Shown piece by piece: positions 17,583 through 26,266 of a stretch of 64,000 bases of DNA. Both the position numbers and the translations under genes were made by a program. How positions within the stretch are numbered: position 1 is the first letter of the stretch; each line of letters begins with the position of its first letter. A model generated the notes under the pieces. The model was not told the DNA's origin. It ran no database searches and saw only the letters and a program-made list of their open reading frames with translations. Source of the stretch: Halobacillus litoralis (GTDB lineage: Bacteria > Bacillota > Bacilli > Bacillales > Halobacillaceae); contig NZ_CP026118.1 in assembly GCF_004101865.1 (NCBI RefSeq), forward strand, positions 2,249,001 through 2,313,000, in the 5' to 3' direction.

Positions 17583-17936
17583 CTAAAACACCGTCAATTT
17601 CAGAGAAGGGCGGCTGGTGTATTTCTTAATCAGTCGCGCAAACTCTTGGCCGTAAGGGGTTGAATCTAGACCGACACTTTTCACACTGGTCCGATTACTG
17701 TCGGAAAACGTTTGGGACATGCCATCGACCTTTTGTGAAGAAACTCTCCGTACATTAAGAGATGCCAAGTGAGCTGCAAGATATCGTTGGAGTCTTTCCT
17801 GATATTTTTCAGGAATCTTCTCCTCATCAAGCTCAGCCTTGGCATCCTCAATATATAAATTCAGGTCAGTATCCGATAAGCTCCGCAAGTGTTTGGCAAT
17901 ACTCCGGATTTTTTCAGGAGTCGTATCTTGGGCCAT
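17583..17936 (-). CDS. Head-tail connector (DUF4054-like)
   Basis: This protein of 117 residues has an all-helical N-terminus (SLSDTDLNLYIEDAKAELDE, then YQERLQRYLAAHLASLNV) like DUF4054/gp6 adaptor proteins that sit under the portal. The C-terminus carries the conserved STPYGQEFARLIKKY. It starts on the stop of the preceding gene. Confidence 0.76.
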   Translation of the reverse strand: MAQDTTPEKIRSIAKHLRSLSDTDLNLYIEDAKAELDEEKIPEKYQERLQRYLAAHLASLNVRRVSSQKVDGMSQTFSDSNRTSVKSVGLDSTPYGQEFARLIKKYTSRPSLKLTVF

Positions 17937-18271
17937 TACTCATCATCCTCGCCGTTTTCACCTTCACCCTTTATTTCTTTCAGTTGCTCCTCGATGGCAT
18001 CAAGGACTGTTTTACGATCATCGTTCTCTTTCCATTGCTCCAGAAGATCCACAGAGAAGGTGTCCTCAACCATTTCAATCGCTTGAGTGGCATTCATATC
18101 CACTGTGCTTTTCACATCATGAGCAACAATTTCATCCTTCTCAATTAAGCTCTTGATGATTTTATGGTTACTGAACTTTTTCCAATCCTGTTCACTGACA
18201 TCATTACTACCAGGAACAAGCATGACACCTTCTGCATGACGAACGTACTTGCCTTTGTTTTGGACTAACAT
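17936..18271 (-). CDS. Hypothetical structural-module protein
   Basis: The protein has 111 residues from the internal ATG, or 115 from an ATG that overlaps the capsid gene end. The family is not recognised. It has a small beta-rich N-terminus (MLVQNKGKYVRHAEGVMLVP) and a very acidic C-terminus (KGEGENGEDDE). It lies directly after the major capsid gene, where small head-completion proteins or capsid-linked factors occur. Confidence 0.65.
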   Translation of the reverse strand: MLVQNKGKYVRHAEGVMLVPGSNDVSEQDWKKFSNHKIIKSLIEKDEIVAHDVKSTVDMNATQAIEMVEDTFSVDLLEQWKENDDRKTVLDAIEEQLKEIKGEGENGEDDE

Positions 18272-18272
18272 A

Positions 18273-19169
18273 TTAAATTCCATCTCCTCTCACGATTGCC
18301 ATTGGATAACGGACGATGATACCGCCTGTTCGTTCTTCCAACGGCACCTTATAGTTCGGGAACTTATATTCTTGCGGGTGACGTTTGATATCCATAGGAA
18401 TCAACAGTTCAACCACTGTTGGAGAACTATCGAACACTAGGAAGCTATCGGTATCTCCATCTCCGACTTTTTCAAGGTCAGAAGTATAGTCGATTTTAGA
18501 GAACCAGCTTTGGCTACGGAGATATTGTAGGACCGTTTGGCCAGTGTACTCGTTATACTCCTTCTCCAGTTCTTCCATAGCACCTGATGTAACAATCAGA
18601 GTGTCCGGTGTATGACCCGGAAGCTTATTAACAGCTGCGCGTGCCTTACGTAGATCAGCTACAATTTCACGGCCTGTCTTATCTTTCCACGATGAAGAAT
18701 TACCGGCTTCATTATTCGCAACAGCCATGGTCTGGATGCCTTCTGCGTTGGTTACACCAAGAATTTTATGCTTTGTGTCACCCTTCCAAGCAATCTTGTT
18801 TTCTTTCTCAGAGATAGCGCGGCGTGCCGTGGCAGCTTTCGTCGTCTCGACTGGTTGGCCGGACATTTGAGCTTGTCGAAGCTCCTGGACCGAAAGACGG
18901 AACGCTGCGGCAATAGAATAAATTTGTTCTGTGTGACGTTCCATATCTGCATCAACCAACGGAATATCGTCGGCACCTGGAGCTAATACCTTTGCTGCCC
19001 CTGAACGCTTGATAACGTCATAGCTGTAAGTCTCTGCCCCTTCTGGCACATCTGATTTCACATTAAAAATCGTTCTTGCTTTCAATTCCTCTTTGTTAAT
19101 TTCATAGATTGTATTGTCAATTGCGTTTAAATCCTGTGGACGGATCAATGCATCATTACGGATGGTCAT
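18273..19169 (-). CDS. Major capsid protein
   Basis: This 298-residue protein matches the DUF2184/encapsulin-like branch of HK97-fold capsid proteins. Signatures are IYSIAAAFRLSVQELRQAQ, ARRAISEKENKIAWKGD, and a C-terminal RTGGIIVRYPMAIVRGDGI. It forms the icosahedral shell. GGAGTGAAGGTAAC precedes the ATG. It follows the cement and protease-like genes, the normal head order. Confidence 0.88.
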   Translation of the reverse strand: MTIRNDALIRPQDLNAIDNTIYEINKEELKARTIFNVKSDVPEGAETYSYDVIKRSGAAKVLAPGADDIPLVDADMERHTEQIYSIAAAFRLSVQELRQAQMSGQPVETTKAATARRAISEKENKIAWKGDTKHKILGVTNAEGIQTMAVANNEAGNSSSWKDKTGREIVADLRKARAAVNKLPGHTPDTLIVTSGAMEELEKEYNEYTGQTVLQYLRSQSWFSKIDYTSDLEKVGDGDTDSFLVFDSSPTVVELLIPMDIKRHPQEYKFPNYKVPLEERTGGIIVRYPMAIVRGDGI

Positions 19170-19190
19170 GTTACCTTCACTCCTTTATTT

Positions 19191-19652
19191 TTATGGTAGG
19201 TTGATTTCGAGTTGTGCCAGTTCACCGGCAAGAGCTGCCGTTTTAAACGTTGCTGTAGGGAAAGCCACTACGGTGGTTGTCGCTGTACTATCAGGACGGA
19301 AGTTACCAGTCGTATTATCAGCCACAGCTTTATCGCCAATGTTGACATCCTCCTCTACTTCGACCCATAGAACCCCTTTACGGACAACTGCGACAGGAAT
19401 TTGAGCCTTATAAAGCTGATCGTTGGCATTTGGGTTCTGCCAATCACTTGGCTCTTGGGCAAGTGCCAGACCGATAGGGGAGCCTCCCGCAAACACATTA
19501 ACAGTCTCTCGATCTGTTCCTAGTTGAACAGCAACCCCATAAGGGATATCCTCCGCAGCTGCTTTCGTTTCTGCTGAGTAATCCTGGTAGTTTGCTAGTT
19601 TACCTTTGCCTTGAGCCTCTGGCATGTACTTGTTGTATTCTGTAATAGCCAT
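19191..19652 (-). CDS. Capsid cement/decoration protein
   Basis: This protein of 153 residues is beta-rich and alanine-rich (VAVQLGTDRETVNVFAGG, VVRKGVLWVEVEEDVNIGD). This fits the Gp24-type structural cement proteins that stabilise capsids, and it lies right before the major capsid gene. GAGGAGTGAGAAAGA precedes the ATG. Confidence 0.78.
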   Translation of the reverse strand: MAITEYNKYMPEAQGKGKLANYQDYSAETKAAAEDIPYGVAVQLGTDRETVNVFAGGSPIGLALAQEPSDWQNPNANDQLYKAQIPVAVVRKGVLWVEVEEDVNIGDKAVADNTTGNFRPDSTATTTVVAFPTATFKTAALAGELAQLEINLP

Positions 19653-19675
19653 TCTTTCTCACTCCTCATGTGTTT

Positions 19676-20788
19676 TTATTTTGAATCACGTAAGTTAAGG
19701 CGATCTTGACGTTGCTTATCCAAGTTCCCAGCTGAATCATTAGTGCCTTTCATTTGGTTAGGACCAGTACTTTGAAATCCATTGGACTGAAGAACACTTA
19801 CCGTGCCATCAAACCGAGCATTCACATACTCATCTGATTTATCATCAGCCTTGAAGTTCCCATCCGCCTTCTGAATGACAGCAACTTTAATGTCTTTATC
19901 ACTCTTGGTTGTATAATCGAAATCTTCCTCAAGGTAATTACGCGCTGAATCAATAAGAGAAAGACGGGCATCAACAGCCTTTTGCATGTCTTCTTGAGAA
20001 GGGCCGGATTTCTTAGCGTTCTCAAGTTCTTTTTCCAAGCCGTCCATCTTCGTTTTATTCGCGTCCACGGTTCCTTGCAGTGTGTCACGTTCTTTTGTGA
20101 CGGAATCTAATTGCTGTTCTTTGCTTTCAAGTGCGTCAATACGAGACTTAACAGCACTATCAACCTCGTAATCTTTATTATCAATCTTGATTGTTGGCAT
20201 ATTGCCACCTCCATTATTTGAGTTGTTATCATCTACTTGCCATGCTGCTGAATCCTTGCGCCATCCAGAGGAATCACCTTTAATAGCAGCTTCTGGTCCT
20301 ACACGTCCCTGATCAACGATAGCAATATGGTTTACTTCCACATTGGTCTGTCGGAACTGATAATTTTTACTGTTATACGTTCCATCCTCAGCCACAAGGT
20401 CAGTCATGAACCCTAAGCTGATTTCTCGCTTTCCATCGAAAATCTTATTGATCAATTCCTCATCCGTAATCGTAAAACCAACCATGACCCCTCCACCTTG
20501 AACAGAAGCGTCGGTATGAGACATTCCTTTGCCATAAGCTTTGATGTTCTTCATGTTGACAGGCTCATTAGGGTGGTCGTCAGTGACGGGCTTTGCATTA
20601 CAAGATTGGACTGTACGATCGGAAAATATGTCTTCAGGATGCTTCAGCTCATGTTGAATGGAGCCATCCTCTCGACCATATGGGTAAACCCCCGGCTTTG
20701 TGACGATGGCTCTAACGGTCAAGTAACCTTCATCTGTTTCGTTGTAATCTTTGATAAAGGCCCGGTCAAAACGCTGTTTCTTACTCAA
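19676..20788 (-). CDS. DUF2213 protein (prohead protease/scaffold-like)
   Basis: This 370-residue protein has an N-terminal DUF2213 domain (DEGYLTVRAIVTKPGVYPY, then VTDDHP and NHIAIVDQGRVGPEA), which resembles phage head maturation proteases. A C-terminal coiled coil (about 190-290, RIDALESKEQQLDSVTKERD) resembles a scaffold. The combination suggests a protease-scaffold fusion. The start is TTG, seven bases after AAAGGGGG. A weak terminator lies upstream. Confidence 0.82.
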   Translation of the reverse strand: MSKKQRFDRAFIKDYNETDEGYLTVRAIVTKPGVYPYGREDGSIQHELKHPEDIFSDRTVQSCNAKPVTDDHPNEPVNMKNIKAYGKGMSHTDASVQGGGVMVGFTITDEELINKIFDGKREISLGFMTDLVAEDGTYNSKNYQFRQTNVEVNHIAIVDQGRVGPEAAIKGDSSGWRKDSAAWQVDDNNSNNGGGNMPTIKIDNKDYEVDSAVKSRIDALESKEQQLDSVTKERDTLQGTVDANKTKMDGLEKELENAKKSGPSQEDMQKAVDARLSLIDSARNYLEEDFDYTTKSDKDIKVAVIQKADGNFKADDKSDEYVNARFDGTVSVLQSNGFQSTGPNQMKGTNDSAGNLDKQRQDRLNLRDSK

Positions 20789-20811
20789 TGTGTCACCCCC
20801 TTTCAAGCACT

Positions 20812-20840
20812 AAAAAAGCCCACCATATATGATGAGCTTA
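20812..20840 (-). terminator. Internal terminator between minor head and DUF2213 genes
   Basis: A short stem (AGCTCA / TGGGCT with one G-U pair) is followed, read leftward, by six T residues. It lies 5 bp beyond the stop of the minor head gene. It probably attenuates rather than ends the late transcript. Confidence 0.55.
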
Positions 20841-20844
20841 AAAT

Positions 20845-21648
20845 TTATTCAATTACTGGGTCAGCCGTACACCGACAATTGTAGTCTGTTCCCGGCCATA
20901 TCTGGCGACCCTTAACAGTTGCACCATCTTTCCAGGTAAAGACATTGCCATCTAAATCAGCGTGAGTATCCCTGACACGTTCATCGTCGCTGTCTTTCCA
21001 AGTAAACCTATGAATGCCCGCTTGCGTGTGCCTGGTCCTTGTCAGATCACCAAGAATGCTTCCAGACTGATCCCGAGCAATGAACTTCGCTCTGGACTTA
21101 CTGACACCTGATGCCCTCGTGATTTCAGCAGCCATTTCATTGATGGATTTCCCACGCCTCACACCCTGAACAACAATCGTCTGGATTTTATCGTGATACT
21201 CTTGATCAATGCTTTTAATCCAACTGACATTTTCACTTACTGCTGATTCCATAAAGGACTCCAACCATGTTTCACGCCCTATTGGGTCAATCCCGAGCAC
21301 TGTGCCCAATTGGTCGCGGAAGGTATCCCGTTGGAAAGCGTTTATGGATTTCACAAAACGACTTGCCAGCTTATTAATCGATTCCCCTGATAAGATGAAT
21401 TGGGTTGAGAACTCTCTTGCCTTTTGTAAAAGGTTAGTGATCTTAGCAAGAATGTTTTCTAAATCAACGACAAATAGACCGCTATCCATCTGACGGCGGT
21501 ATTCGTAAATCAAAGGCTTAATTTCGTTGATGAAAACTTTTCTTACGTTTTTTCTGTTTTGATCAACCAGTTTATTCATCCCTCGATAGTAGCTGACTGA
21601 AATCGCCGTAGGAAATGAACTCTGGGGCATCTTAGGTTGATTGGCCAT
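20845..21648 (-). CDS. Minor head / head morphogenesis protein (Mu F-like)
   Basis: This protein of 267 residues has a helical N-terminus and the C-terminal Mu-F/SPP1-gp7 signature: ARDQSGSILGDLTRTRHTQA, then FTWKDSDDERVRDTHADLDG and a closing DYNCRCTADPVI. It is packaged in few copies with the portal. It overlaps the portal gene by 17 bp. Confidence 0.9.
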   Translation of the reverse strand: MANQPKMPQSSFPTAISVSYYRGMNKLVDQNRKNVRKVFINEIKPLIYEYRRQMDSGLFVVDLENILAKITNLLQKAREFSTQFILSGESINKLASRFVKSINAFQRDTFRDQLGTVLGIDPIGRETWLESFMESAVSENVSWIKSIDQEYHDKIQTIVVQGVRRGKSINEMAAEITRASGVSKSRAKFIARDQSGSILGDLTRTRHTQAGIHRFTWKDSDDERVRDTHADLDGNVFTWKDGATVKGRQIWPGTDYNCRCTADPVIE

Positions 21649-22951
21649 GACTATCCCTCGCGTCTCGAATACTCTTCTCCAATTCAGTCATTTCATCTTC
21701 ACTGAAATCAAGCTCAGCACTTAAAGAAGCTCCCTTGAAACGCTTTTCTCGCACTTCATCAGGTGTAATGACTTGATTCTTCAGATAAATCGCATCTGTT
21801 TCAGCAACCTTCTTACGAATTTCAGCATCCGATTGACTATCCAGCTTCCAAAGTGGATTGAAGCTAAAAGACCAGTCGATATTGTCTGGATCTTTTCCTC
21901 CGAACTCCTCTGATTGAAGCAAGAGTCTCAACAAATATTCAATCTTGGGTCGGACAAAGTTTTCCTGGATACCAGCGATTCTTGCATAGTAGTTCAAACT
22001 GTCATATTGAGCTCCTGTTAGTGTTCCAGACTGTTGCCCTAGTATATGGCTTTTGGGCATTCTGGCAGACCCAGCAAGTGCTTCCCATACGAATTCAAAT
22101 AGATGGTTAATTCCAGCTACATTTGTCGATTCTTTTTCGAGCTCTTCTTCGGTGCCAATAATGGCCAGGGCCTCTGTACGGAACATATAATCTAAGATCA
22201 TTTGAGCTTCTCGTCGTTCCTCTGAACTCATACTTTCAACATCAGTTGATTTATATTTCTTGAAAACAAAATCATAAAGAATCTGTCCAGTGGACCATGC
22301 AGCTGTATCAAATAATGTAATGTACTTATACATAGGCTCTAATCGACTTTGCCCCCAGTCCATGTCCTCAAGCTTTTGCGTTTGTAAATGGAGTATTCGG
22401 TCCCGATGGACCTCCTGCTCCTCTCGCTGGTCTGAATTCTTAATAGAAAAAGATTTTACATTGCCGAATTCAGGAGAGAAAACGTCATCAACAACATTCA
22501 TCTTGGAAACCTTCCGAGATGAAAAAGGATGTAGATAGTCAACTGACTTTAGTCGTGCTGATTCTACTGGGTCACTCAACTGGAAATCTTGGCTTTCTGT
22601 TAGCCCCAAGGCCGTAAACCCATCCCCGCGGAGTCTCTCGTATCGAACCATGTTTTGAAAAGCTTCCTGTGTATTTAAAGCTCTCAATTTCAATTCCAAC
22701 TTAGCCTTTAATGCCTGGTCTTCAATGTTCAATGTGATCCATTCACGAGTCGCATCCTCAGCAGGTATATCTATGATGTTTTGAATAATCTGATCGTTAG
22801 CATACAGATTGGTGATATCTTCGGGTGACAGGCTTTTACCTTGTTGAGGAGATTGCCTCATCAATACATCCCGTGACCCGCCTTTTTCTCCCGCTTGAAG
22901 AAAATCTTTTTTCACTTTTCGTGCTGCTTTAGCTCCACCTATTGTCATCAC
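21632..22951 (-). CDS. Portal protein (DUF1073-type)
   Basis: This 439-residue protein has the DUF1073 portal pattern: LYANDQIIQNIIDIPAEDAT, RYERLRGDGFTALGL, HRDRILHLQTQKLEDMDWGQ, and KSHILGQQSGTLTGAQYDSL. It forms the dodecameric channel for DNA entry and exit. GGGAGG lies only two bases before the second ATG, so the exact start (22951 or 22948) is uncertain. It follows the large terminase. Confidence 0.9.
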   Translation of the reverse strand: MMTIGGAKAARKVKKDFLQAGEKGGSRDVLMRQSPQQGKSLSPEDITNLYANDQIIQNIIDIPAEDATREWITLNIEDQALKAKLELKLRALNTQEAFQNMVRYERLRGDGFTALGLTESQDFQLSDPVESARLKSVDYLHPFSSRKVSKMNVVDDVFSPEFGNVKSFSIKNSDQREEQEVHRDRILHLQTQKLEDMDWGQSRLEPMYKYITLFDTAAWSTGQILYDFVFKKYKSTDVESMSSEERREAQMILDYMFRTEALAIIGTEEELEKESTNVAGINHLFEFVWEALAGSARMPKSHILGQQSGTLTGAQYDSLNYYARIAGIQENFVRPKIEYLLRLLLQSEEFGGKDPDNIDWSFSFNPLWKLDSQSDAEIRKKVAETDAIYLKNQVITPDEVREKRFKGASLSAELDFSEDEMTELEKSIRDARDSHGQST

Positions 22952-24255
22952 CTCCCATAAAGTTTTTTATAACGTTCTTTAATAGACAACTTATATTTGC
23001 TAACTAAGATTGTATTAACGAAATACCTGTCGCTATCCATGTGGTGGTCATTGGCTTTTACTGGCTTGTCTTCGCCACGATCTGCTGCTTTCTTGTCCCA
23101 GATATATGAAGCATACTCCCTGAATGTCTCGGTGCAGGATAAGTCGTACATAATCTCTCCATTAATCAAAGCGTTGGCCACATTTCGAATGCCTTCTAAC
23201 ACATCATTTTTAGCCTCGATAACTTTGAAGCTATTCTTTTTAAGTAAAGCAATGAAAGAGGATGCGCTTGGATCCACAACAACACCTGCTGGTTTAATAT
23301 CATCGAGAAAATCAATTAAATCCTTGAGGTATTCCTGGTCTGTTTTTTGCTTCTTTTCTTCACGCCCGTCATAGTGATATTCTTTGAGCTTATACCACAC
23401 ATCATGACGGAAACCCCATAACCCAAATGCCGTAGGGTTTTGAGTACCATAGTCAATCGATACATAATACTTTTTAAACTGGGTGTAAGGAACATCGAGA
23501 GAGTGTTTATCCTTATCAAACATGTCATAGATAACGCCCTCAGCAAGGACCCAAAGACCAAGGATATAGCGTTGATAGAAAACCCCCGCATATAAACGTT
23601 TGAAACGTTCTTTTACTTTTTCAGATAGCGAGAGGTTATCATCCATTGTAAAATGAAGATGAAGTAAGTTCTTTTCTTCGATGGCATCCAGATAATCGGT
23701 TTTAAACCAATGATAAGGTCCAGCTGGGTTACAGTTGAACCAGAACTTAGACCCTTCCACCGAGCATCGTGCTGTTGCTTGGCTAACAAAAGATTGAGGC
23801 ATAAGGGCCACTTCATCAAAGAACATTCCAGCAAGCGTTATCCCCTGGATAAGATCTTGACTGGATTCATCTTTCCCGCCAAACACATAAAAGTAATTGG
23901 ATACTCCTTTATAAGTGATGGTGAGGTAATTATCAGCTCTATGGTCCTTCACAACGTATCCTCTGGATTTGAGCATACGTTTCAGAGGTGTGATTACATT
24001 TCTTCTGAATGAACCTATTGTCTTACCAGCCATCCCCAGGTTTTCATCTTCAAAGGTTTCCATTGCCCACATGACATAAGATAAGGACATGACAACCGTT
24101 TTACCTGCACGGACGGACCCATCGCAAATGATTCCATCTCTATCTTTGACTGGTGATTCTTTACGCCACCAGGTCAGAACCTTCATCTGCTTTTTAGAGA
24201 AAGGTTTAAATTTAAAAGGTGCCGGCTTCTTTTTCTTAGCTGTTATCTTAATCAT
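22948..24255 (-). CDS. Terminase large subunit (PBSX XtmB-like)
   Basis: This protein of 435 residues packages DNA. The N-terminal ATPase has a Walker A variant DGSVRAGKTV and Walker B GMFFDEVALM. The C-terminal RNase H-like nuclease has YVSIDYGTQNPTAFGLWGF and VVVDPSASSFIALLKK. It overlaps the small subunit by 8 bp and the portal by 4 bp. Confidence 0.94.
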   Translation of the reverse strand: MIKITAKKKKPAPFKFKPFSKKQMKVLTWWRKESPVKDRDGIICDGSVRAGKTVVMSLSYVMWAMETFEDENLGMAGKTIGSFRRNVITPLKRMLKSRGYVVKDHRADNYLTITYKGVSNYFYVFGGKDESSQDLIQGITLAGMFFDEVALMPQSFVSQATARCSVEGSKFWFNCNPAGPYHWFKTDYLDAIEEKNLLHLHFTMDDNLSLSEKVKERFKRLYAGVFYQRYILGLWVLAEGVIYDMFDKDKHSLDVPYTQFKKYYVSIDYGTQNPTAFGLWGFRHDVWYKLKEYHYDGREEKKQKTDQEYLKDLIDFLDDIKPAGVVVDPSASSFIALLKKNSFKVIEAKNDVLEGIRNVANALINGEIMYDLSCTETFREYASYIWDKKAADRGEDKPVKANDHHMDSDRYFVNTILVSKYKLSIKERYKKLYGR

Positions 24256-25168
24256 CGCCCCACACCTCTGTGGTCTTATCGTCTAATGCATCGATGAATC
24301 CATCATCTTCATACTCTTCCTCTTCACCTAACACTTTCGTTTTCTCCAACTCTACTTTATCCCTTTGCAGAGCAAGCTTCTCTTCTTCCAGTTTCCGCTT
24401 GTAATGGTCAGGCAACAAATCAAAGTACTTCTCTAATTTTTCTAAAGCCCACTTTTTATCGATGAGCTTAACGCTAACGCCTTCTCTTCCCTGTTTAACC
24501 TCTGAAATGATGGTACCGTCTACCTCTTCACTGTTCTTAAAGTACATCTCATTATAAGAATCAACTCTCGGAACAATATCTTTAACCGATCCATCTTCAT
24601 TCATAAGGACATCCCTTTTACCTGTTTGAACATCCTTCCTGGTGAACGTTACATAATCGGTAATATCAGCGAAGGCTATCTTCACATAATAGTTGAGGAC
24701 ATCCTTTGCGTTAACGAATAACTCTGACTGAAGATCTTCTTTTAATTCACGGATATATGCGGAAACCTTAACATTCTTTAACAGTCTGCTCCCTTGTACG
24801 TGAGCTGTATCTTTCCCATATCCCGCCTTAATAGCAGCCATTGTCGCATTAAAGCTTTTAACATAATGCATACAAAAAAGCCTTTGCTTATCAGTGAGTT
24901 CATCACTTTGCGAAGGCTCTTCATCAGGTGTAGCATCACGTATTCGATTCGTCTCTTTCTTTTTAGTAACGCTCCTTTTCGGATTAGTAACGTTACCATT
25001 CATTTTCTCGTCCCATTTGTCTTGGCTTTTCCACTTTCGAACTTGGGAAGGTGAGCAATCTAATTCATCGGCTATGTCTTTTAATTTACGTTCACCATTG
25101 CTTGTCTTCCAAATCTCAAAAGCTTTATCTCGTCGTGGATCTCTTTTCCTTGGCATTACCTCATTCAC
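24248..25168 (-). CDS. Terminase small subunit (PBSX XtmA-like)
   Basis: This 306-residue protein recognises packaging sites. The N-terminal helix-turn-helix (LKDIADELDCSPSQVRKWKS) is followed by a terS core (LTDKQRLFCMHYVKSFNATM, AIKAGYGKDTAHVQGSRLL) and a long charged C-terminus. The annotated start is GTG with GGAGG only three bases away. An ATG four codons later is the alternative. It is the first gene of the packaging module. Confidence 0.9.
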   Translation of the reverse strand: MNEVMPRKRDPRRDKAFEIWKTSNGERKLKDIADELDCSPSQVRKWKSQDKWDEKMNGNVTNPKRSVTKKKETNRIRDATPDEEPSQSDELTDKQRLFCMHYVKSFNATMAAIKAGYGKDTAHVQGSRLLKNVKVSAYIRELKEDLQSELFVNAKDVLNYYVKIAFADITDYVTFTRKDVQTGKRDVLMNEDGSVKDIVPRVDSYNEMYFKNSEEVDGTIISEVKQGREGVSVKLIDKKWALEKLEKYFDLLPDHYKRKLEEEKLALQRDKVELEKTKVLGEEEEYEDDGFIDALDDKTTEVWGDD

Positions 25169-25205
25169 CCACCTCCACTGCTATTCTTTTTGTTTTGTAA
25201 GCATG

Positions 25206-25231
25206 AAAAAAGCACCCCGTAATGGAGTGCT
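25206..25231 (-). terminator. Rho-independent terminator after the DUF4145 gene
   Basis: The stem AGCACTCC / GGGGTGCT with a short loop is followed, read leftward, by a T-run. It is nearly identical to the terminator at 26238-26265 (one base differs in the shared part). The two bracket a pair of accessory genes. Confidence 0.85.
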
Positions 25232-25236
25232 GTGAT

Positions 25237-25902
25237 TCACCTCGGCATTTCTTGTTTATATTTTGAAGTAAGTATCTCCATTAAAATAAAGTGCAAAGTG
25301 ACTTCTATAAGATTTTTGAGGTCTGTGACATCCTTATCAACCCATTTTCTTGTGTAATGAGCTTCGTCATTACCAATCCATGAGGCTCTGTTCGCGATAT
25401 CTTTCAATGAATCATTTTCCACATCCTGATTTAAGCATTGTGATAAAGGCTTTTTTCTTGTTTTTTCTTCATCTTTCTCCAAATGTTTAATTAGATAATC
25501 TTTTATCAAAAACTCTAACGATTTTCTATATCCTAAGCCTGCTATTTGATCAAGATTATCTGCTTCTGCCTTTAACGCTTGATTGTATATATTAGTAAAT
25601 AGAGGTGACAATTCTTCTATATCACTTTCGAATTCTCTCCCCTTGTATTCTTTAGGCCCAATGCCTATCAAATCATTTCCGATAAACTTTCCTATAAAAA
25701 AATTATTGCAGTTATTATTTGGACATCTAAATAAAATTTGTGACTCTTGTCCATAACTTAATGAGTAGTGGATCTCTGGAGTTACTGATTTATGGCAAAC
25801 AGGACAAACATCTGGAACTGTTATTCCCTTACTATTATAGGTTGTAGAATATTTCTGGTGTATAGAGTTTGCAGTATGATGATAAAAATGCATCTTTTCC
25901 AT
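25237..25902 (-). CDS. DUF4145-domain accessory protein with zinc ribbon
   Basis: This 221-residue protein has a zinc-ribbon-like N-terminus (CPVCHKSV near residue 33, CPNNNC near 69) and a helical C-terminal DUF4145 domain (AGLGYRKSLEFLIKDYLI, then ANRASWIGNDEAHY and DLKNLIEVTLHFIL). DUF4145 occurs in restriction-type and defence-linked proteins, but this copy has no nuclease motif. The ATG follows GGGAGGGGATGAG. Its own upstream motif (25923-25949) and terminator mark it as a separately expressed accessory gene in front of the terminase. Confidence 0.75.
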   Translation of the reverse strand: MEKMHFYHHTANSIHQKYSTTYNSKGITVPDVCPVCHKSVTPEIHYSLSYGQESQILFRCPNNNCNNFFIGKFIGNDLIGIGPKEYKGREFESDIEELSPLFTNIYNQALKAEADNLDQIAGLGYRKSLEFLIKDYLIKHLEKDEEKTRKKPLSQCLNQDVENDSLKDIANRASWIGNDEAHYTRKWVDKDVTDLKNLIEVTLHFILMEILTSKYKQEMPR

Positions 25903-25922
25903 CTCATCCCCTCCCTTTGAAC

Positions 25923-25949
25923 TATTTCGACAAAAGGAAGCATTTACCT
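25923..25949 (-). promoter_or_regulatory. Shared 27-bp upstream motif, copy 3
   Basis: This is the most divergent copy of the motif seen at 2480 and 3073. It keeps TTCCTTTTGTCGAAATA and the preceding AGGTAAA. It lies 20 bp upstream of the DUF4145 gene and right after the small membrane-protein gene. Confidence 0.5.
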
Positions 25950-25950
25950 T

Positions 25951-26187
25951 TTACATTCCCCATATTTCTGCTGATATATAAAGTGCCATTAACGAAATTC
26001 CTATAATAGCAACTATACTGAGAACTACCGAGATATCTTTTAATAACCCTTTCTTCATAGTGGTTAAAACTGTTATACAAATAGTGCCTACTACAATAGC
26101 AGTTATCGCCATTATAATAAAAGGACCGGTAACCTCCCACAACTCATTCCAATTAAATAAATCAATTGGTTCCATCTCTGCATTCAT
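25951..26187 (-). CDS. Small two-helix membrane protein
   Basis: This protein of 78 residues has two transmembrane segments, about 20-42 (GPFIIMAITAIVVGTICITV) and 54-74 (ISVVLSIVAIIGISLMALYI), joined by a basic loop (KKGLLKD). The family is not recognised. GGAGG lies eight bases before the chosen ATG. It sits in the accessory block between two near-identical terminators. A superinfection-exclusion or host-membrane role is possible but not shown. Confidence 0.72.
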   Translation of the reverse strand: MNAEMEPIDLFNWNELWEVTGPFIIMAITAIVVGTICITVLTTMKKGLLKDISVVLSIVAIIGISLMALYISAEIWGM

Positions 26188-26237
26188 ATAACGCACCTCC
26201 AACTTATTTATCGGAGGATCTTAAATCATTTGTAATA

Positions 26238-26265
26238 TAAAAAAAGCACCCCGCAATGGAGTGCT
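26238..26265 (-). terminator. Rho-independent terminator after the 119-aa gene
   Basis: The stem AGCACTCC / GGGGTGCT with loop ATTGC is followed, read leftward, by seven T residues. It is almost the same sequence as 25206-25231. Confidence 0.87.
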
Positions 26266-26266
26266 T

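Noticed and set aside
25922..26140. Alternative leftward frame overlapping the small membrane protein
   Set aside because: It lacks a ribosome site and ends within the shared motif; the 25951-26187 frame has GGAGG and two clear membrane helices.
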